Notes: a model not told the origin generated them from the letters alone. 52,382 bases of DNA from Xinfangfangia pollutisoli (GCF_020179405.1 NZ_JAICBZ010000018.1:1-52382); one strand, 5' to 3'. Counted from the first letter of the stretch, positions 15,944 to 27,731 are shown. Numbers and translations are program-made.

Positions 15944-15958
15944 ATAAGTTGCGCTTAT
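15944..15958. promoter_or_regulatory. Candidate OxyR-binding site in the oxyR-katG gap
   Basis: ATAA-N7-TTAT, a dyad close to the first half of the OxyR consensus ATAG-N7-CTAT. Weaker half-sites (ATCA, CAAG) continue at 7-base steps toward katG. It starts 2 bases from the oxyR start, fitting autorepression, and 127 bases from katG. A second dyad, CGATTCC with GGAATCG at 16009-16030, lies in the katG leader. Confidence 0.5.
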
Positions 15959-16006
15959 CAGACCGATCAGGAAATACAAGTTTTGCCGATGACATCTGCC
16001 TGTTAG

Positions 16007-18247
<2,241 letters not shown>

Positions 18248-18301
18248 GCGGCAGGGATCTGGCGATATCCTGGGCGTTTCGGCGCCCGGGGCTGCAAAAG
18301 C

Positions 18302-18336
18302 GGCGGCGACTTCGATCCGGGGTCGCCGCCTTTTTT
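18302..18336 (+). terminator. Rho-independent terminator of katG
   Basis: Arms GGCGGCGAC and GTCGCCGCC (9 bp, perfect) with an 11-base loop, followed by TTTTTT. Confidence 0.9.
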
Positions 18337-18414
18337 CATCCGGTCTTTGCTTTTCGGCGCAAAACTCGGCGATGCTTGGGGCAGGTCTTGGGCGGGCAGG
18401 GGGCGGCGGCGATC

Positions 18415-20088
18415 ATGGGCGCGATGCTGAACGGGCTGGGCGAGGTCGCGCTGGCGGCGATTGCCGTGTCGCTGGCGGGCACGATCGGGCTGTTGCTGGG
18501 GCGGGTGCAGATCCGCGGCGTCGGGCTGGGGATCGGCGGCGTCCTGTTCGCCGGCATCGCGCTGGGCGATCTGGCCGCGCGGGCAGGCGTGCATTTCAAC
18601 GCCGAAATGTTCGATTTCCTGCGCGAATTCGGGCTGATCCTGTTCGTCTTCACCATTGGCGTGCAGGTGGGACCGGGCTTTTTCGGCTCGTTGCGGAAAT
18701 CGGGGCTGCAATTGAACCTGGCCGCGCTTTCCGTGGTGGTGCTGGGCGTTCTGGTGACGCTGGCGGTGCATTGGATCTTCGATGTGCCGGTGCCGGCGCT
18801 GGTCGGGCTGATGTCGGGGGCGGTGACCAACACGCCCGGCCTGGGCGCCGCGACCCAGGCGCTGGCCGATCTGGGCGCCGGGCCCGAGGTGACGGCGCTG
18901 CCGCCCCTGGGCTATGCCATGGCCTATCCTTTCGGCATCGTCGGCATCCTTCTGGCGATGCTGCTGATCCGCTTCCTGACCCGGGTCGAGATCGGGGCCG
19001 AGGCGGCAGCCTATGACCGCCAGCGCCGGGCGGGGGCGGGCGAATTGCCCTCGATGAACGTGACGCTGCGCAATGCCAATCTGGACGGTCTGCCGCTGGC
19101 CGAGGTGCCGCGCCTGTGGGATGCCGGCGTCGTCGCCTCGCGCATGATGAAAGAGGGCGCGCTTCTGGTGCCCCGGCGCGAGACGGTGGCGCATCTGGGC
19201 GACACGTTGCATCTGGTCGGCCCGTCCGAGAAGCTGCATGCGATGCAACTGGTGCTGGGCGTGCCCAGCGACACGCCGCTGACCACCAAGGGCACCGATC
19301 TGACCTGGACGCGGCTGGTCGTGACCGACAAGCACGCAACCGGCCACCGGCTGGGCGCGCTGGGGCTGGACGGAACCGGGATCGCCACGGTCAGCCGGGT
19401 CATGCGGGCGGGGACCGAACTGCCGGCGCAAAGCGATCTGGTGCTGGAATTCGGCGATATCGTCACCGTGGTCGGCCCCAAAACCGCGGTGGCCGACACG
19501 CGGCGCGTCCTGGGCGATGAGAAGCGGCGGCTGGATCTGGTCGATTTTCCCGGCGTCTTCCTGGGCATAACGCTGGGCATCCTGCTGGGCTCGATCCCGA
19601 TTGCCATTCCGGGCCTGTCGGCGCCGTTGAAGCTGGGGCTGGCGGGGGGGCCTTTGGTGGTGGCGATCCTGCTGGGGCGCAAGGGCAGCTGGGGGCCCTT
19701 CACCTGGGTCATGCCGCCGGTCGCCAATCATGCGCTGCGCGAGTTCGGCATCATCCTGTTCCTGGGCGTGGTCGGGCTGAAGGCGGGCGGCCGGTTCCTG
19801 GACACGCTTCTGCAGGGCGACGGTCTGGCCTGGGTCGCCTATGGCGCGCTGATCACGCTGATACCGCTGCTGATCGTGGGCTTCCTGGCCCGGCTGGTCT
19901 TCGGCTTCAATTATCTGACGCTGTGCGGCGTTCTGGCCGGGTCGATGACCGACCCGCCGGCCCTGGCCTTTGCCAATGCCCAAAGCGAATCCTCGGCGGC
20001 CTCGGTCGCCTATGCCTCGGTCTATCCGTTGGTCATGGGGCTGCGGATCTTCGCCCCGCAGCTTCTGGTCCTTTTGTTGATGTCATGA
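18415..20088 (+). CDS. AspT/YidE/YbjL-type transporter with central RCK_C (TrkA_C) domains
   Basis: An integral membrane protein of 557 residues from ATG 18415. Two membrane blocks (about 1-185 and 385-557) are AspT/YidE duplication domains, each with a conserved glycine-rich loop (GAVTNTPGLGAATQAL and GSMTDPPALAFANAQ). Between them about 200 residues form two cytoplasmic RCK_C-like regulatory domains (for example VTLRNANLDGLPLAEVPRLW). AspT exchanges aspartate and alanine; the substrate here is unknown. A TTG 13 codons upstream is possible but lacks a good ribosome site. Confidence 0.88.
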   Translation: MGAMLNGLGEVALAAIAVSLAGTIGLLLGRVQIRGVGLGIGGVLFAGIALGDLAARAGVHFNAEMFDFLREFGLILFVFTIGVQVGPGFFGSLRKSGLQLNLAALSVVVLGVLVTLAVHWIFDVPVPALVGLMSGAVTNTPGLGAATQALADLGAGPEVTALPPLGYAMAYPFGIVGILLAMLLIRFLTRVEIGAEAAAYDRQRRAGAGELPSMNVTLRNANLDGLPLAEVPRLWDAGVVASRMMKEGALLVPRRETVAHLGDTLHLVGPSEKLHAMQLVLGVPSDTPLTTKGTDLTWTRLVVTDKHATGHRLGALGLDGTGIATVSRVMRAGTELPAQSDLVLEFGDIVTVVGPKTAVADTRRVLGDEKRRLDLVDFPGVFLGITLGILLGSIPIAIPGLSAPLKLGLAGGPLVVAILLGRKGSWGPFTWVMPPVANHALREFGIILFLGVVGLKAGGRFLDTLLQGDGLAWVAYGALITLIPLLIVGFLARLVFGFNYLTLCGVLAGSMTDPPALAFANAQSESSAASVAYASVYPLVMGLRIFAPQLLVLLLMS

Positions 20089-20148
20089 CGGGGCGCGGGG
20101 AATGGCCCCGGGGGCAAGCCTGTCCCGGGGCCGGGTAGGGGCGGGTGC

Positions 20149-20310
20149 CTATTCGCCTTGCGCAGTCACGCTGCTGCCAGGCAGCGCGCCGATCAGGTCT
20201 TTCGGAGCGAAAAGCACCACCAGCGCCGCGACATAGACGGCAAGGAACAGAAGCACGGCAAGCAGCGGGCGGGCGGTCGGACTGCGTCTTTGGCTGTAGG
20301 TGTCGGACAT
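20149..20310 (-). CDS. Small single-helix membrane protein (53 aa)
   Basis: Reads MSDTYSQRRSPTARP, then a single hydrophobic helix (about residues 16-35, LLAVLLFLAVYVAALVVLF), then a short polar tail ending VTAQGE. GGGAGAG precedes the ATG at good spacing, and the stop is clean. The arginines before the helix predict the N terminus inside. I do not recognise the family. An inverted repeat TTCCGC-N6-GCGGAA (20394-20411) lies about 85 bases upstream and may be an operator. No other gene is seen in 20311-20526. Confidence 0.65.
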   Translation of the reverse strand: MSDTYSQRRSPTARPLLAVLLFLAVYVAALVVLFAPKDLIGALPGSSVTAQGE

Positions 20311-20526
20311 TTCGGTCTCTCCCTTGGGCAGCTTCTCAGATGGGCCGATGCCGGGAAGAATAGCACGTCGCGCGCCAAGCCGGGTTTCTCATCTTCCGCG
20401 TGTATGCGGAATATTTTCCCGGTTCAGCGCGGGATCGGCAGAATATTGCTGCCGAATCGGCCAAGCCTTGCCGTTCAGGGGAAAACTTTCCGCAGTTGCA
20501 GCATGCCTCGGCCGCAGCGCGGCATG

Positions 20527-20557
20527 AAAAAGGCCGGCCTGGATGTCCAGGCCGGCC
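20527..20557 (-). terminator. Terminator of the Cys/Trp/Tyr-tailed secreted protein gene
   Basis: On the minus strand arms GGCCGGCCTGGA and TCCAGGCCGGCC (12 bp, perfect, 2-base loop) are followed by TTTTTC. It lies 21 bases past the stop of the gene at 20579-20995. Confidence 0.9.
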
Positions 20558-20578
20558 CGGTCTGCCGATCCGCAGGGA

Positions 20579-20995
20579 TCAGTAGCAGACATACCAGTAT
20601 TCGCAGTAGCCGTACCAGTCGCACCAGTATTCCCAGTAGCAGGCGCCGCGGGTCTTGGTTTCGGCGGCATCGCGCAGGCTGTCGACCTTGGCCACGATCA
20701 TCGGATCGTCCTTGCCCAGTTCGGCCGCCTCATCCAGGATCTTGCCCAGGTCCATCGCCTGGCCCTTTTCCTCGATCGTGGTGCCTTCGGCCACGGCCAG
20801 CATCATTTCAACGCCGGTCACCAGCGCCAGGGCGTCGCCCTTGGCGCGGCCATAGTTGATGACGGCGGTCGCGGTCTGCAGGGTGGCCCGGGCCTCGGCC
20901 TGTTCGGTGGCGTTCGGGGCGGGGGTTTCGGCCATGGCGGCGGGGGCGGAAAGCACGGCGACGGAAAGGGTCAGGGCAGTGAGAAAGCGCTTCAT
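20579..20995 (-). CDS. Secreted small protein with an unusual aromatic-cysteine C-terminal tail
   Basis: 138 residues; not recognised. A signal peptide ends around SAPAAMA (residue 22). Residues about 28-115 are alpha-helical and acidic. The last 20 residues carry four cysteines at roughly six-residue spacing with eleven Trp/Tyr among them (CYWEYWCDWY, then GYCEYWYVCY). Such a tail could form disulfides, bind metal or haem, or insert in a membrane. It has its own strong terminator and a simple 5' region, so it is probably monocistronic. Composition matches the genome. Confidence 0.75.
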   Translation of the reverse strand: MKRFLTALTLSVAVLSAPAAMAETPAPNATEQAEARATLQTATAVINYGRAKGDALALVTGVEMMLAVAEGTTIEEKGQAMDLGKILDEAAELGKDDPMIVAKVDSLRDAAETKTRGACYWEYWCDWYGYCEYWYVCY

Positions 20996-21104
20996 GTTGA
21001 GTCTCCCATAATGAAATGTGCGCCCGCCCCTCGGATCGTCCTCTGCATCACCCTTGGGCCGGATGTAGGCAGACTTTGCCCCGCCGGGGCGCGCCGTTCA
21101 AATG

Positions 21105-21134
21105 AAAAACCCCGTCACCAAAGGCGACGGGGTT
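21105..21134 (-). terminator. Terminator of metG
   Basis: On the minus strand AACCCCGTC, a 9-base loop and GACGGGGTT are followed by TTTC. It lies 64 bases after the metG stop. Confidence 0.8.
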
Positions 21135-21197
21135 GGGATTTCCACACCTTGGGCGGGCGGGTGCAACCATGGGTAGAGATGGCCCCTCCGGGCCGCC

Positions 21198-22916
21198 CTA
21201 GCTGCGAATGCCGGCGAAACGGGCCTGCCAGTCGGAGCGTTCCTCGTCGGTGATCTTGCGGAACAGATTCTCGGGCACCGAGAACCCTGCGCCCGGCGCC
21301 AGATGGCGCATCGCGGCGGGCATGTCGCTGGGCCAGGACCAGTCGTCACAGCCCAGCGCCGCCATCATCGCCTCGGCCGCGTCGGGGATGAAGGGGCGCG
21401 ACAGGACGGCGTAAAGCCGGATCAGGTTCAGCCCCAGCCGGATCTGCGCCTGGGCCTGTTCGGGATCGGTCTTGACCACCGTCCAGGGCGCCGAGGCCTG
21501 CAGATATTCATTGCCCGCAACCCAGATCGCCCGCAATTCGGCCGCCGCCTTGCGCACTTCGATCGCGTCCATCAGCCGTTCATAGTCGCGCACCCGCGCG
21601 CCCAGATCGGCGATCAAAGCCTCTTCCATCGGGCCGTAAGACCCACCCGCCGGCACCGTCTCGCCGAATTTCGACCGGGCGAATTTGGTGACCCGGCTGA
21701 CCAGATTGCCCAGCACATCGGCCAGATCCTTGTTCACCGAGACCTGGAAATTCTCCCAGGTGAATTCGCTGTCCGAAGATTCGGGGGCGTGCGACAGTAG
21801 CCACCAGCGCCAGTAATCCGACGGCAGGATCGACAGCGCCTGGTCCATGAACACCCCGCGCCCGCGCGAGGTGCTGAACTGGCCGCCGTCATAATTCAGG
21901 TAATTGAAGGACTTCAGGTAATCGACCAGCTTCCACGGCTCGGCCGAGCCCAGGATGGTGGCCGGGAAGGACAGCGTATGGAAGGGCACGTTGTCCTTGC
22001 CCATGAACTGGTAATAGGTCACGTCCTCGGCGCCCTTGTCGGTGCGCCACCAGCGTTCCCAATCGGCATCCGGCCGGCCGTTCGCATCGGCCCATTCGGC
22101 GGTGCCGGCGATATATTCGATCGGCGCGTCGAACCAGACGTAGAAGACCTTGCCCTCCATCCCCGGCCAGGGCTGATCGCCCTTCTTCACCGGGATGCCC
22201 CAATGCAGGTCGCGGGTGATGCCGCGATCCTGCAGACCGTCGCCGTCATGCAGCCATTTCTTGGCAATGGACGTGGTCAGGATCGGCCAATCGGCTTTCG
22301 AGTCGATCCAGGCCTCGATCCGGTCCTTCAGCGCCGATTGGCGCAGGTACAGGTGCTTCGTCTCGCGCAGTTCCAGTTTGGTCGAGCCCGAGATCGTCGA
22401 ATGCGGATCGATCAGGTCGGTCGGATCCAGCTGTTTGGTGCAATTGTCGCATTGATCGCCGCGCGCGCTGGTGAAGCCGCAATTCGGGCAGGTGCCCTCG
22501 ATATAGCGGTCGGGCAGGAAGCGGCCGTCATCGACCGAGTAGAACTGCTTCTCGGTCACTTCGCGGATCAGCCCGGCCTCGTCCAGTTTCCCGGCGAAAT
22601 GCTGGGTCAGCCGATGGTTGCGCGCGCTGGAGGACCGGCCGAAATGATCGAAGCTCAGCCGGAAGCCGCGGGCCAGATCGGCCTGTACCTCATGCATCTG
22701 GGTGCAGTATTCGGCGACGGGCTGCTTGGCCTTGGCCGCGGCCAGCTCGGCCGGGGTGCCGTGTTCATCGGTGGCGCAGATGAACATCACCTCATGCCCG
22801 CGCCCGCGCATGTAGCGCGCAAACAGATCGGCCGGCAGCTGGCTGCCCACCAGGTTGCCCAGATGCTTGATGCCGTTGATATAGGGAATGGCCGAGGTGA
22901 TGAGGATGCGTGCCAT
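21198..22916 (-). CDS. metG: Methionyl-tRNA synthetase
   Basis: Charges tRNA-Met with methionine. It is 572 residues from ATG 22916 ([20 protein letters not shown]), a class Ia synthetase. The HIGH-equivalent is GIKHLGN. The zinc knuckle CPNC-N9-CDNC lies in the connective domain. The KMSKS loop is replaced by [10 protein letters not shown], a known variant in one MetRS branch. The C-terminal anticodon-binding helical domain is present, and no extra tRNA-binding domain is fused. It is divergent from the aldo/keto reductase. Confidence 0.95.
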   Translation of the reverse strand: MARILITSAIPYINGIKHLGNLVGSQLPADLFARYMRGRGHEVMFICATDEHGTPAELAAAKAKQPVAEYCTQMHEVQADLARGFRLSFDHFGRSSSARNHRLTQHFAGKLDEAGLIREVTEKQFYSVDDGRFLPDRYIEGTCPNCGFTSARGDQCDNCTKQLDPTDLIDPHSTISGSTKLELRETKHLYLRQSALKDRIEAWIDSKADWPILTTSIAKKWLHDGDGLQDRGITRDLHWGIPVKKGDQPWPGMEGKVFYVWFDAPIEYIAGTAEWADANGRPDADWERWWRTDKGAEDVTYYQFMGKDNVPFHTLSFPATILGSAEPWKLVDYLKSFNYLNYDGGQFSTSRGRGVFMDQALSILPSDYWRWWLLSHAPESSDSEFTWENFQVSVNKDLADVLGNLVSRVTKFARSKFGETVPAGGSYGPMEEALIADLGARVRDYERLMDAIEVRKAAAELRAIWVAGNEYLQASAPWTVVKTDPEQAQAQIRLGLNLIRLYAVLSRPFIPDAAEAMMAALGCDDWSWPSDMPAAMRHLAPGAGFSVPENLFRKITDEERSDWQARFAGIRS

Positions 22917-23060
22917 GCGTGCGCCCTTCCAGAATTGCCCGCGCGATGTAGCGCATAGCGGCGCCAAGGACCAGAGACCAGCGTGGCCCGGCCGCTCGCG
23001 ATTGCGTTGCTTGCCTGTGACGGCAGGCAGGTTAGCCTGTGGCGAACTGGGAGTGATGCG

Positions 23061-24101
23061 ATGAAGATGATTCCGCTGGGCAAATCGGGCCTGACCGTAT
23101 CCGAACTGTGCCTGGGCACGATGACCTGGGGCAGCCAGAACACGGTGGCCGAGGCGCAGGCGCAGGCCGATCTGGCGCTGGAGCGTGGCGTGACCTTCTG
23201 GGACACGGCCGAGATGTATCCGACCAATCCGGTCCGGGCCGAGACGGTGGGCCGCACCGAAGAGATCATCGGCGAATGGCTGGCCGCGCGCGGCGGCCGG
23301 TCGCGGTTGGTGATCGCGACCAAGATCACCGGCAAGGGCGCGGTGGTGCGGCCCGGAGAGCCGATCACCGGCCGCAGCATGCGCGCGGCGCTGGAAGGAT
23401 CACTGCGGCGGCTGGGGACGGATTACGTCGATCTGTATCAGCTGCACTGGCCGAACCGCGGCAGCTATCACTTCCGCCAGGCCTGGTCCTATGCGCCGCA
23501 TGGCGCCGACAAGGCGGCCGAGACGGCGCATATGACCGATGTGCTGACCACCGCCAAGGCACTGATCGACGAGGGCAAGATCCGCGCGATCGGCCTGTCG
23601 AACGAAAGCACCTGGGGTGCCGCGCGCTGGCTGCATCTGGCCGATACGCTGGGCCTGCCGCGCATGGCCTCGGTGCAGAACGAATATTCGCTGCTGTGCC
23701 GGCAGTTCGATACCGATTGGGCGGAATTCTCGATGATCGAGGACATGCCGCTTCTGGCCTTCTCGCCGCTGGCGACCGGGCTTCTGTCGGGCAAATATGC
23801 CGGCGATGTCACGCCCGAGGGCACGCGGCGCAGCTTTACCCCCGATCTGGGCGGACGGGTGACGCCGCGGGTGTTTCCGGCGGTGGCGGCCTATCTGGGC
23901 ATTGCCGCGCGCCATGGTCTGGATCCCTGCCAGATGGCCATCGCCTTCTGCCGGTCGCGGCCCTTCACCACGCTGCCGATCATCGGGGCCACGTCGGTGG
24001 CACAGCTGGCCAGCAATATCGACGCGGCCGGTCTGACCCTGCCGCAGGTCGTGCTGGACGAGATCGTCGAGGCGCACCGGGCCCATCCGCGGCCCTACTA
24101 G
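23061..24101 (+). CDS. Aldo/keto reductase (Tas-like)
   Basis: NADPH-dependent oxidoreductase of 346 residues in a TIM barrel. [11 protein letters not shown] and FWDTAEMYP carry the active-site Asp and Tyr. ATKITGKG carries the Lys and [10 protein letters not shown] the His. The C-terminal cofactor motif is [11 protein letters not shown]. The length and the loop after the first Tyr resemble the Tas protein subgroup. The physiological substrate is unknown. A GGGAG ribosome site precedes ATG 23061. Confidence 0.92.
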   Translation: MKMIPLGKSGLTVSELCLGTMTWGSQNTVAEAQAQADLALERGVTFWDTAEMYPTNPVRAETVGRTEEIIGEWLAARGGRSRLVIATKITGKGAVVRPGEPITGRSMRAALEGSLRRLGTDYVDLYQLHWPNRGSYHFRQAWSYAPHGADKAAETAHMTDVLTTAKALIDEGKIRAIGLSNESTWGAARWLHLADTLGLPRMASVQNEYSLLCRQFDTDWAEFSMIEDMPLLAFSPLATGLLSGKYAGDVTPEGTRRSFTPDLGGRVTPRVFPAVAAYLGIAARHGLDPCQMAIAFCRSRPFTTLPIIGATSVAQLASNIDAAGLTLPQVVLDEIVEAHRAHPRPY

Positions 24102-24153
24102 GGCTTGCGCAGGCGCGGGTTTCGGCCCAGGACGGATCGGGATCGGGGGGCCA

Positions 24154-24675
24154 ATGGCGGGGTTTGCGGCACGGCTGGGGGGCTTGGTTCTGGCGCTGGC
24201 GCTGGGCGGTTGCGTCTTGCCCGGCGGGGGCGGCGGCGGGAAGGCCCAGGCGCCGAACCCGGTGACCGGCGGCGAGATCGAGGTTTCGGCCCTGGACCCC
24301 CCGGCGCCCGAGGCTGTGGCTGTGGCTGTGGCGGCGCCCGTGCCTGCGCCGTCGGCTGTTCCGGCCGTCCCGGCCGCTGCATCAGCCCCGGCCGCCCCGG
24401 TCGTGGCAGCCGATCCGGCGCCGGCGCCGGCGGTTGCGAAAAGCCCCGAACAGATCGCCTGCGAGAAGAAGAAGGGCAGTTGGGCCAAGGCCGGCAAGGC
24501 CGGTTTCGCCTGCATCTTCCCCACCCGCGACAGCGGCAAGGCCTGCCGCAAGGGCGCCGATTGCGAGGGCCTGTGCCTGGCGCGCTCGGGCACCTGCGCG
24601 CCGATCAAGCCCTTGTTCGGCTGCAACGAGATTCTGGACGATATGGGGCGGAGGATGAGCCTATGCGTCGATTGA
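24154..24675 (+). CDS. Lipoprotein with Ala/Pro linker and cysteine-rich C-terminal domain
   Basis: 173 residues. The N-terminal helix ends in the lipobox LGGC (Cys20). Residues about 45-95 are an Ala/Pro/Val low-complexity linker, probably spanning periplasm. The C-terminal 75 residues hold eight cysteines (ACEKKKGSW, FACIFPTRDSG, CRKGADCEGLCL, GTCAPI, GCNEIL, LCVD), likely a disulfide-rich domain. The family is not recognised. It overlaps the next lipoprotein gene by 13 bases, so the two are coupled. Confidence 0.8.
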   Translation: MAGFAARLGGLVLALALGGCVLPGGGGGGKAQAPNPVTGGEIEVSALDPPAPEAVAVAVAAPVPAPSAVPAVPAAASAPAAPVVAADPAPAPAVAKSPEQIACEKKKGSWAKAGKAGFACIFPTRDSGKACRKGADCEGLCLARSGTCAPIKPLFGCNEILDDMGRRMSLCVD

Positions 24676-25157
24676 CCCTTGCGCTGGTGCTGGCGCTGGC
24701 CGCCTGCGCGGCGCCGCCTCCGGTTGCGGCCTTCCGCAAGGCGGGGGCGCCGATCTGGTCCTCGGCCGCCTTCACCCCGGCGCGGATCGCCGGCGACTGG
24801 CAGCAGGCGGCGGTGTTTGCCTCGGGCAAGGGCGCGGGCTGTGCGCCGGGGCGGCTGCAGGTGGATCCGGGGCCGGGGGGGCTGACGGTGTCGGGCCGGC
24901 TGTGTCTGGACGGGCAGCAGGTCGCGCTGTCGGGCCCGCTGCGCCCGGTCGGGCCGGGGCGGCTTGCGGTGGCGGGAATGGAGGATTGGTGGGTGATCTG
25001 GGTCGATGCCGATTACCGCACCCTGGCCGTCGCCACGCCCTCGGGCCGGTTCGGCTTTGTTCTTGACAGGGGAAAGATTGGCCCAGACCGGCTGAAGGCC
25101 GCGGGCGAGATCTTTGACTTCAACGGGTATTCCAAGGCCCGGATGATCGCCTATTAG
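24663..25157 (+). CDS. Lipocalin-like lipoprotein
   Basis: 164 residues with lipobox LAAC at about residue 15. The domain has the lipocalin/Blc pattern of an N-terminal IAGDWQQAAVF strand (the GxW motif), repeated beta strands, and a closing VDADYRTLAVATPSG. Blc-type lipocalins are outer-membrane lipid-binding proteins; the ligand here is unknown. It overlaps the cysteine-rich lipoprotein gene. A TTTTCGACGAAAA palindrome follows its stop. Confidence 0.8.
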   Translation: MRRLTLALVLALAACAAPPPVAAFRKAGAPIWSSAAFTPARIAGDWQQAAVFASGKGAGCAPGRLQVDPGPGGLTVSGRLCLDGQQVALSGPLRPVGPGRLAVAGMEDWWVIWVDADYRTLAVATPSGRFGFVLDRGKIGPDRLKAAGEIFDFNGYSKARMIAY

Positions 25158-25167
25158 GCCCCGGGGA

Positions 25168-25194
25168 CTGCGATTTTTCGACGAAAAATCGCAG
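25168..25194. repeat. Palindrome of the TTTTCGACGAAAA family
   Basis: Perfect 27-bp odd palindrome with arms CTGCGATTTTTCG and CGAAAAATCGCAG around A. It lies between the convergent lipocalin-like and XRE genes and probably ends transcription in both directions. The core is identical to 7898-7920. Confidence 0.85.
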
Positions 25195-25207
25195 CCTTCC
25201 CAGGCTG

Positions 25208-26062
25208 TTACAGCTGGAACTTCAAGGCCCGCAGATGGCGGGCCGCGTCGCGGGCGCCGATCTCGGCCTCGCGCACCAGCCAGTCGAAATGGCCCGAGAC
25301 CGCCTCGACCCGCGGCGCATCGCGGAAGGCGATGTAATGCCTGCCCAAATAGACAACGGCAAGATTGGGCCCGAAGACGGTGACCGGGGCGGAAAACACC
25401 CGCCGCGCGTCAAAAAGGCAAAGCCGCAGCGTGGGATAAAGCTGGTCGCACAGATCGGCCATCCGGTCGATCTGGTCCAGCCTGACCTCGGCGGGCAGGC
25501 CGCGGTAATAGCCCGTTCCACTGGCAAGATTGTCCAGCTCATGCAGCGGCAGGGCGATTTCGTAATCCGACCGCGCCCCGCGCATCCAGGCCAGCCGCTC
25601 TTCAAAGGCGCGCAGCGCCTGGTCGGGGCTGCGGCCCAGTTGCGGCGCATATTCCCATTCCACCATCGCGCGCGTCTTCAGCATGTCGGGCAGGGTGGCC
25701 GGCACATGGCGGATCTTGTAGCCCGCCGCCTCGCGATGCCAGGCGAAGATCGTCTCGTCGATCAGCGCCCGCGGCGCCTCGGTCATGGTCAGCGAGGCGG
25801 CCAGCAGGTTCGCCGTGGGCTCGGGCCGCGCCGACAGGCCCAGCAGCCAGTCGCAGGACACGCCCAGCGCCAGCGCGCAATCGGCCGCCAGCTGCGCATT
25901 GGGCAGCCGCTTGCCCTGCGCCAGCAGCGCCGAGACGGTCGAGCGGTCCACCCCCACCGCCCGCGCCAGGGCCGCCTGGCTTAGCCCCGCGCGGCCCATC
26001 GCCTCGGCCAGGCGCAGGCGGAACAGGCTGGCGCGGTCGCGCTTGTCCATCATCTCGGGCAT
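25208..26062 (-). CDS. XRE-family helix-turn-helix regulator with a large C-terminal domain
   Basis: 284 residues. The N-terminal HTH_3 domain spans about 12-68 (GLSQAALARAVGVDRSTVSA). The C-terminal ~200 residues are unassigned, with an aromatic-rich beta segment (VTVFGPNLAVVYLGRHYIAF) that could bind a ligand. ATG 26062 is used; two more Mets follow within 5 codons. It is divergent from a fatty acid desaturase with a 106-base gap. In the gap two similar decamers, TTTACCAAAG (26066) and TTGACCAAGT (26085), could be operator half-sites. Control of the desaturase is an inference from position. Confidence 0.8.
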   Translation of the reverse strand: MPEMMDKRDRASLFRLRLAEAMGRAGLSQAALARAVGVDRSTVSALLAQGKRLPNAQLAADCALALGVSCDWLLGLSARPEPTANLLAASLTMTEAPRALIDETIFAWHREAAGYKIRHVPATLPDMLKTRAMVEWEYAPQLGRSPDQALRAFEERLAWMRGARSDYEIALPLHELDNLASGTGYYRGLPAEVRLDQIDRMADLCDQLYPTLRLCLFDARRVFSAPVTVFGPNLAVVYLGRHYIAFRDAPRVEAVSGHFDWLVREAEIGARDAARHLRALKFQL

Positions 26063-26168
26063 GTGTTTACCAAAGTCACCGATGTTGACCAAGTGTTGCG
26101 CATCTTCCGAATTCCCGGCCCCCTGCGCAAGCCCTATGCTGCGCCGTAAGATGTGGCAAAGGTTTCCC

Positions 26169-27119
26169 ATGCGTGACAGCGCCTTCCCCGCAGGCTGGGC
26201 CGAAGAGGCGCCGACGCTTGCCCTGCTTCTGGCCAGTTACGGGCTGTTCGGTCTGGGCACGACCTGGCTGTGGCACGCCCAGCCGCTGCTGGCGGTGCTG
26301 GTGGTGGGCTGGGCCGCGGCGCAGTTCTGCTCGCTTCAGCATGAGGTGCTGCATGGCCATCCCTTCGCCAACCGCCACCTGAACCATGCGCTGGTCTTTC
26401 CGGCGCTGGGCTTTTTCTACCCCTATCTGCGGTTTCAAGAGACGCATCTTGCCCATCACCACGACCCGATCCTGACCGATCCCTATGACGACCCGGAATC
26501 GAACTATCTTGATCCCGCGGTCTGGGCCGGGCTGCCGCGCGGGCTGAAGGCGCTGTTGCGGGTGAACAACACGCTGGCGGGGCGGATGCTGATCGGGCCG
26601 CTGATCGGCTTCGGCTTTTTCCTGGGCGCGGATGCGGCGCTGATCCGGCGCGGCGTGCCGGGTGTGGCCCGGGCCTGGCTGCTGCATCTGGCGGGGATCG
26701 GGCTGGTCGTGCTGTGGCTGCGCGCGATGGGCGGCATGCCGGTCTGGGCCTGGCTGCTGGCCTGTTACCTGGCGGCGGCGCTGCTGAAGATCCGCACCTT
26801 CCTGGAACATCGCGCGCATGAGCTGTTCCGTGCCCGCACCGTGGTGATCGAAGATCGCGGCCCGCTGGCGCTGCTGTTTCTGAACAACAATTTCCATGTC
26901 GTGCATCACATGCACCCGGCCGTGCCCTGGCACCGGCTGCCGGCCTTGTACCGGCAGAACCGCGACCATTACCTGCGCCGGAACGAGGGCTACCTCTATC
27001 GCAACTATTGGCAGATCGTCCGCGCGCATCTGTTCCGCGCCAAGGATCCGGTACCGCATCCGGTCTGGCCGGTGGCGCGCGGTGAGGCCGAGGCGCCGCG
27101 GCGCGCGGCGGCGGAATAG
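26169..27119 (+). CDS. Membrane fatty acid desaturase/hydroxylase family protein
   Basis: A di-iron integral membrane enzyme of 316 residues. Three histidine boxes are present: HEVLHGH, HLAHHHD and NNNFHVVHHMHP, spread among four to six hydrophobic segments. The ATG at 26169 has AAAGG at good spacing. The box pattern fits fatty acid desaturases, but carotenoid or lipid hydroxylases use similar motifs. Divergent XRE regulator. Confidence 0.88.
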   Translation: MRDSAFPAGWAEEAPTLALLLASYGLFGLGTTWLWHAQPLLAVLVVGWAAAQFCSLQHEVLHGHPFANRHLNHALVFPALGFFYPYLRFQETHLAHHHDPILTDPYDDPESNYLDPAVWAGLPRGLKALLRVNNTLAGRMLIGPLIGFGFFLGADAALIRRGVPGVARAWLLHLAGIGLVVLWLRAMGGMPVWAWLLACYLAAALLKIRTFLEHRAHELFRARTVVIEDRGPLALLFLNNNFHVVHHMHPAVPWHRLPALYRQNRDHYLRRNEGYLYRNYWQIVRAHLFRAKDPVPHPVWPVARGEAEAPRRAAAE

Positions 27120-27122
27120 CCG

Positions 27123-27731
27123 CTAAAGAAGGCGGCGGAAGGTCGGCACCGCGCCGGAATTGTCGAAGAAGGGCACGCCGGGCTGATCGCCGCCGCGCAG
27201 AAGATGCGTCACCTCGGCCAGCACGACTTCGGTGATGAAGGGCAGATCCAGCGCCCGCGCCTCGGCCAGGCCGATCCAGTGCAGATGCGACAGCTCGGCC
27301 CCGGCGCGGGACAGATCCTCGGGGTCTTCGGCCAGGCCCGCGGCATCGGCCAGGAAGAAGCGGGCGTCGAAGCGGCGGGTCCGGCCCGGCGGCGTGATGG
27401 CGCGGAAGACAAAGCGCAGCGGCGGGGTGTCGGCGCGCAGCGACAGGCCGGTCTCCTCGGTCAGCTCGCGCAGGGCGGCGGCGACCAGCGGCCCGGGCGG
27501 CGTTGGCCCCTGGGCCAGGCGCCCGGCGCAAAGGGGGGCCAGCGGCAGCGGCAGCGGCCAGTCGTCGCCCGGATCGACCGCGCCGCCGGGAAAGACGTAT
27601 TTCGACGGCATGAAGGCCGCGCCGGCGCCGCGCTGGCCCATCAGGATGCGCGGCTGGCCCTGGTCATGCCGCGCCAGGATCACCGTCGCCGCCGGCCGGA
27701 TCGGCGGCTCGGCCCTGTCAGGCGCGATCAT
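27123..27731 (-). CDS. Nudix hydrolase
   Basis: 202 residues. The Nudix box is split by an insertion: FPGGAVDPGDD at about 47-57, then AALRELTEETGL at about 86-97. Proteins of this pattern hydrolyse nucleoside-diphosphate-X compounds, often CoA-related. Its start directly abuts the stop of the DUF983 gene, so the two form a unit. Confidence 0.88.
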   Translation of the reverse strand: MIAPDRAEPPIRPAATVILARHDQGQPRILMGQRGAGAAFMPSKYVFPGGAVDPGDDWPLPLPLAPLCAGRLAQGPTPPGPLVAAALRELTEETGLSLRADTPPLRFVFRAITPPGRTRRFDARFFLADAAGLAEDPEDLSRAGAELSHLHWIGLAEARALDLPFITEVVLAEVTHLLRGGDQPGVPFFDNSGAVPTFRRLL

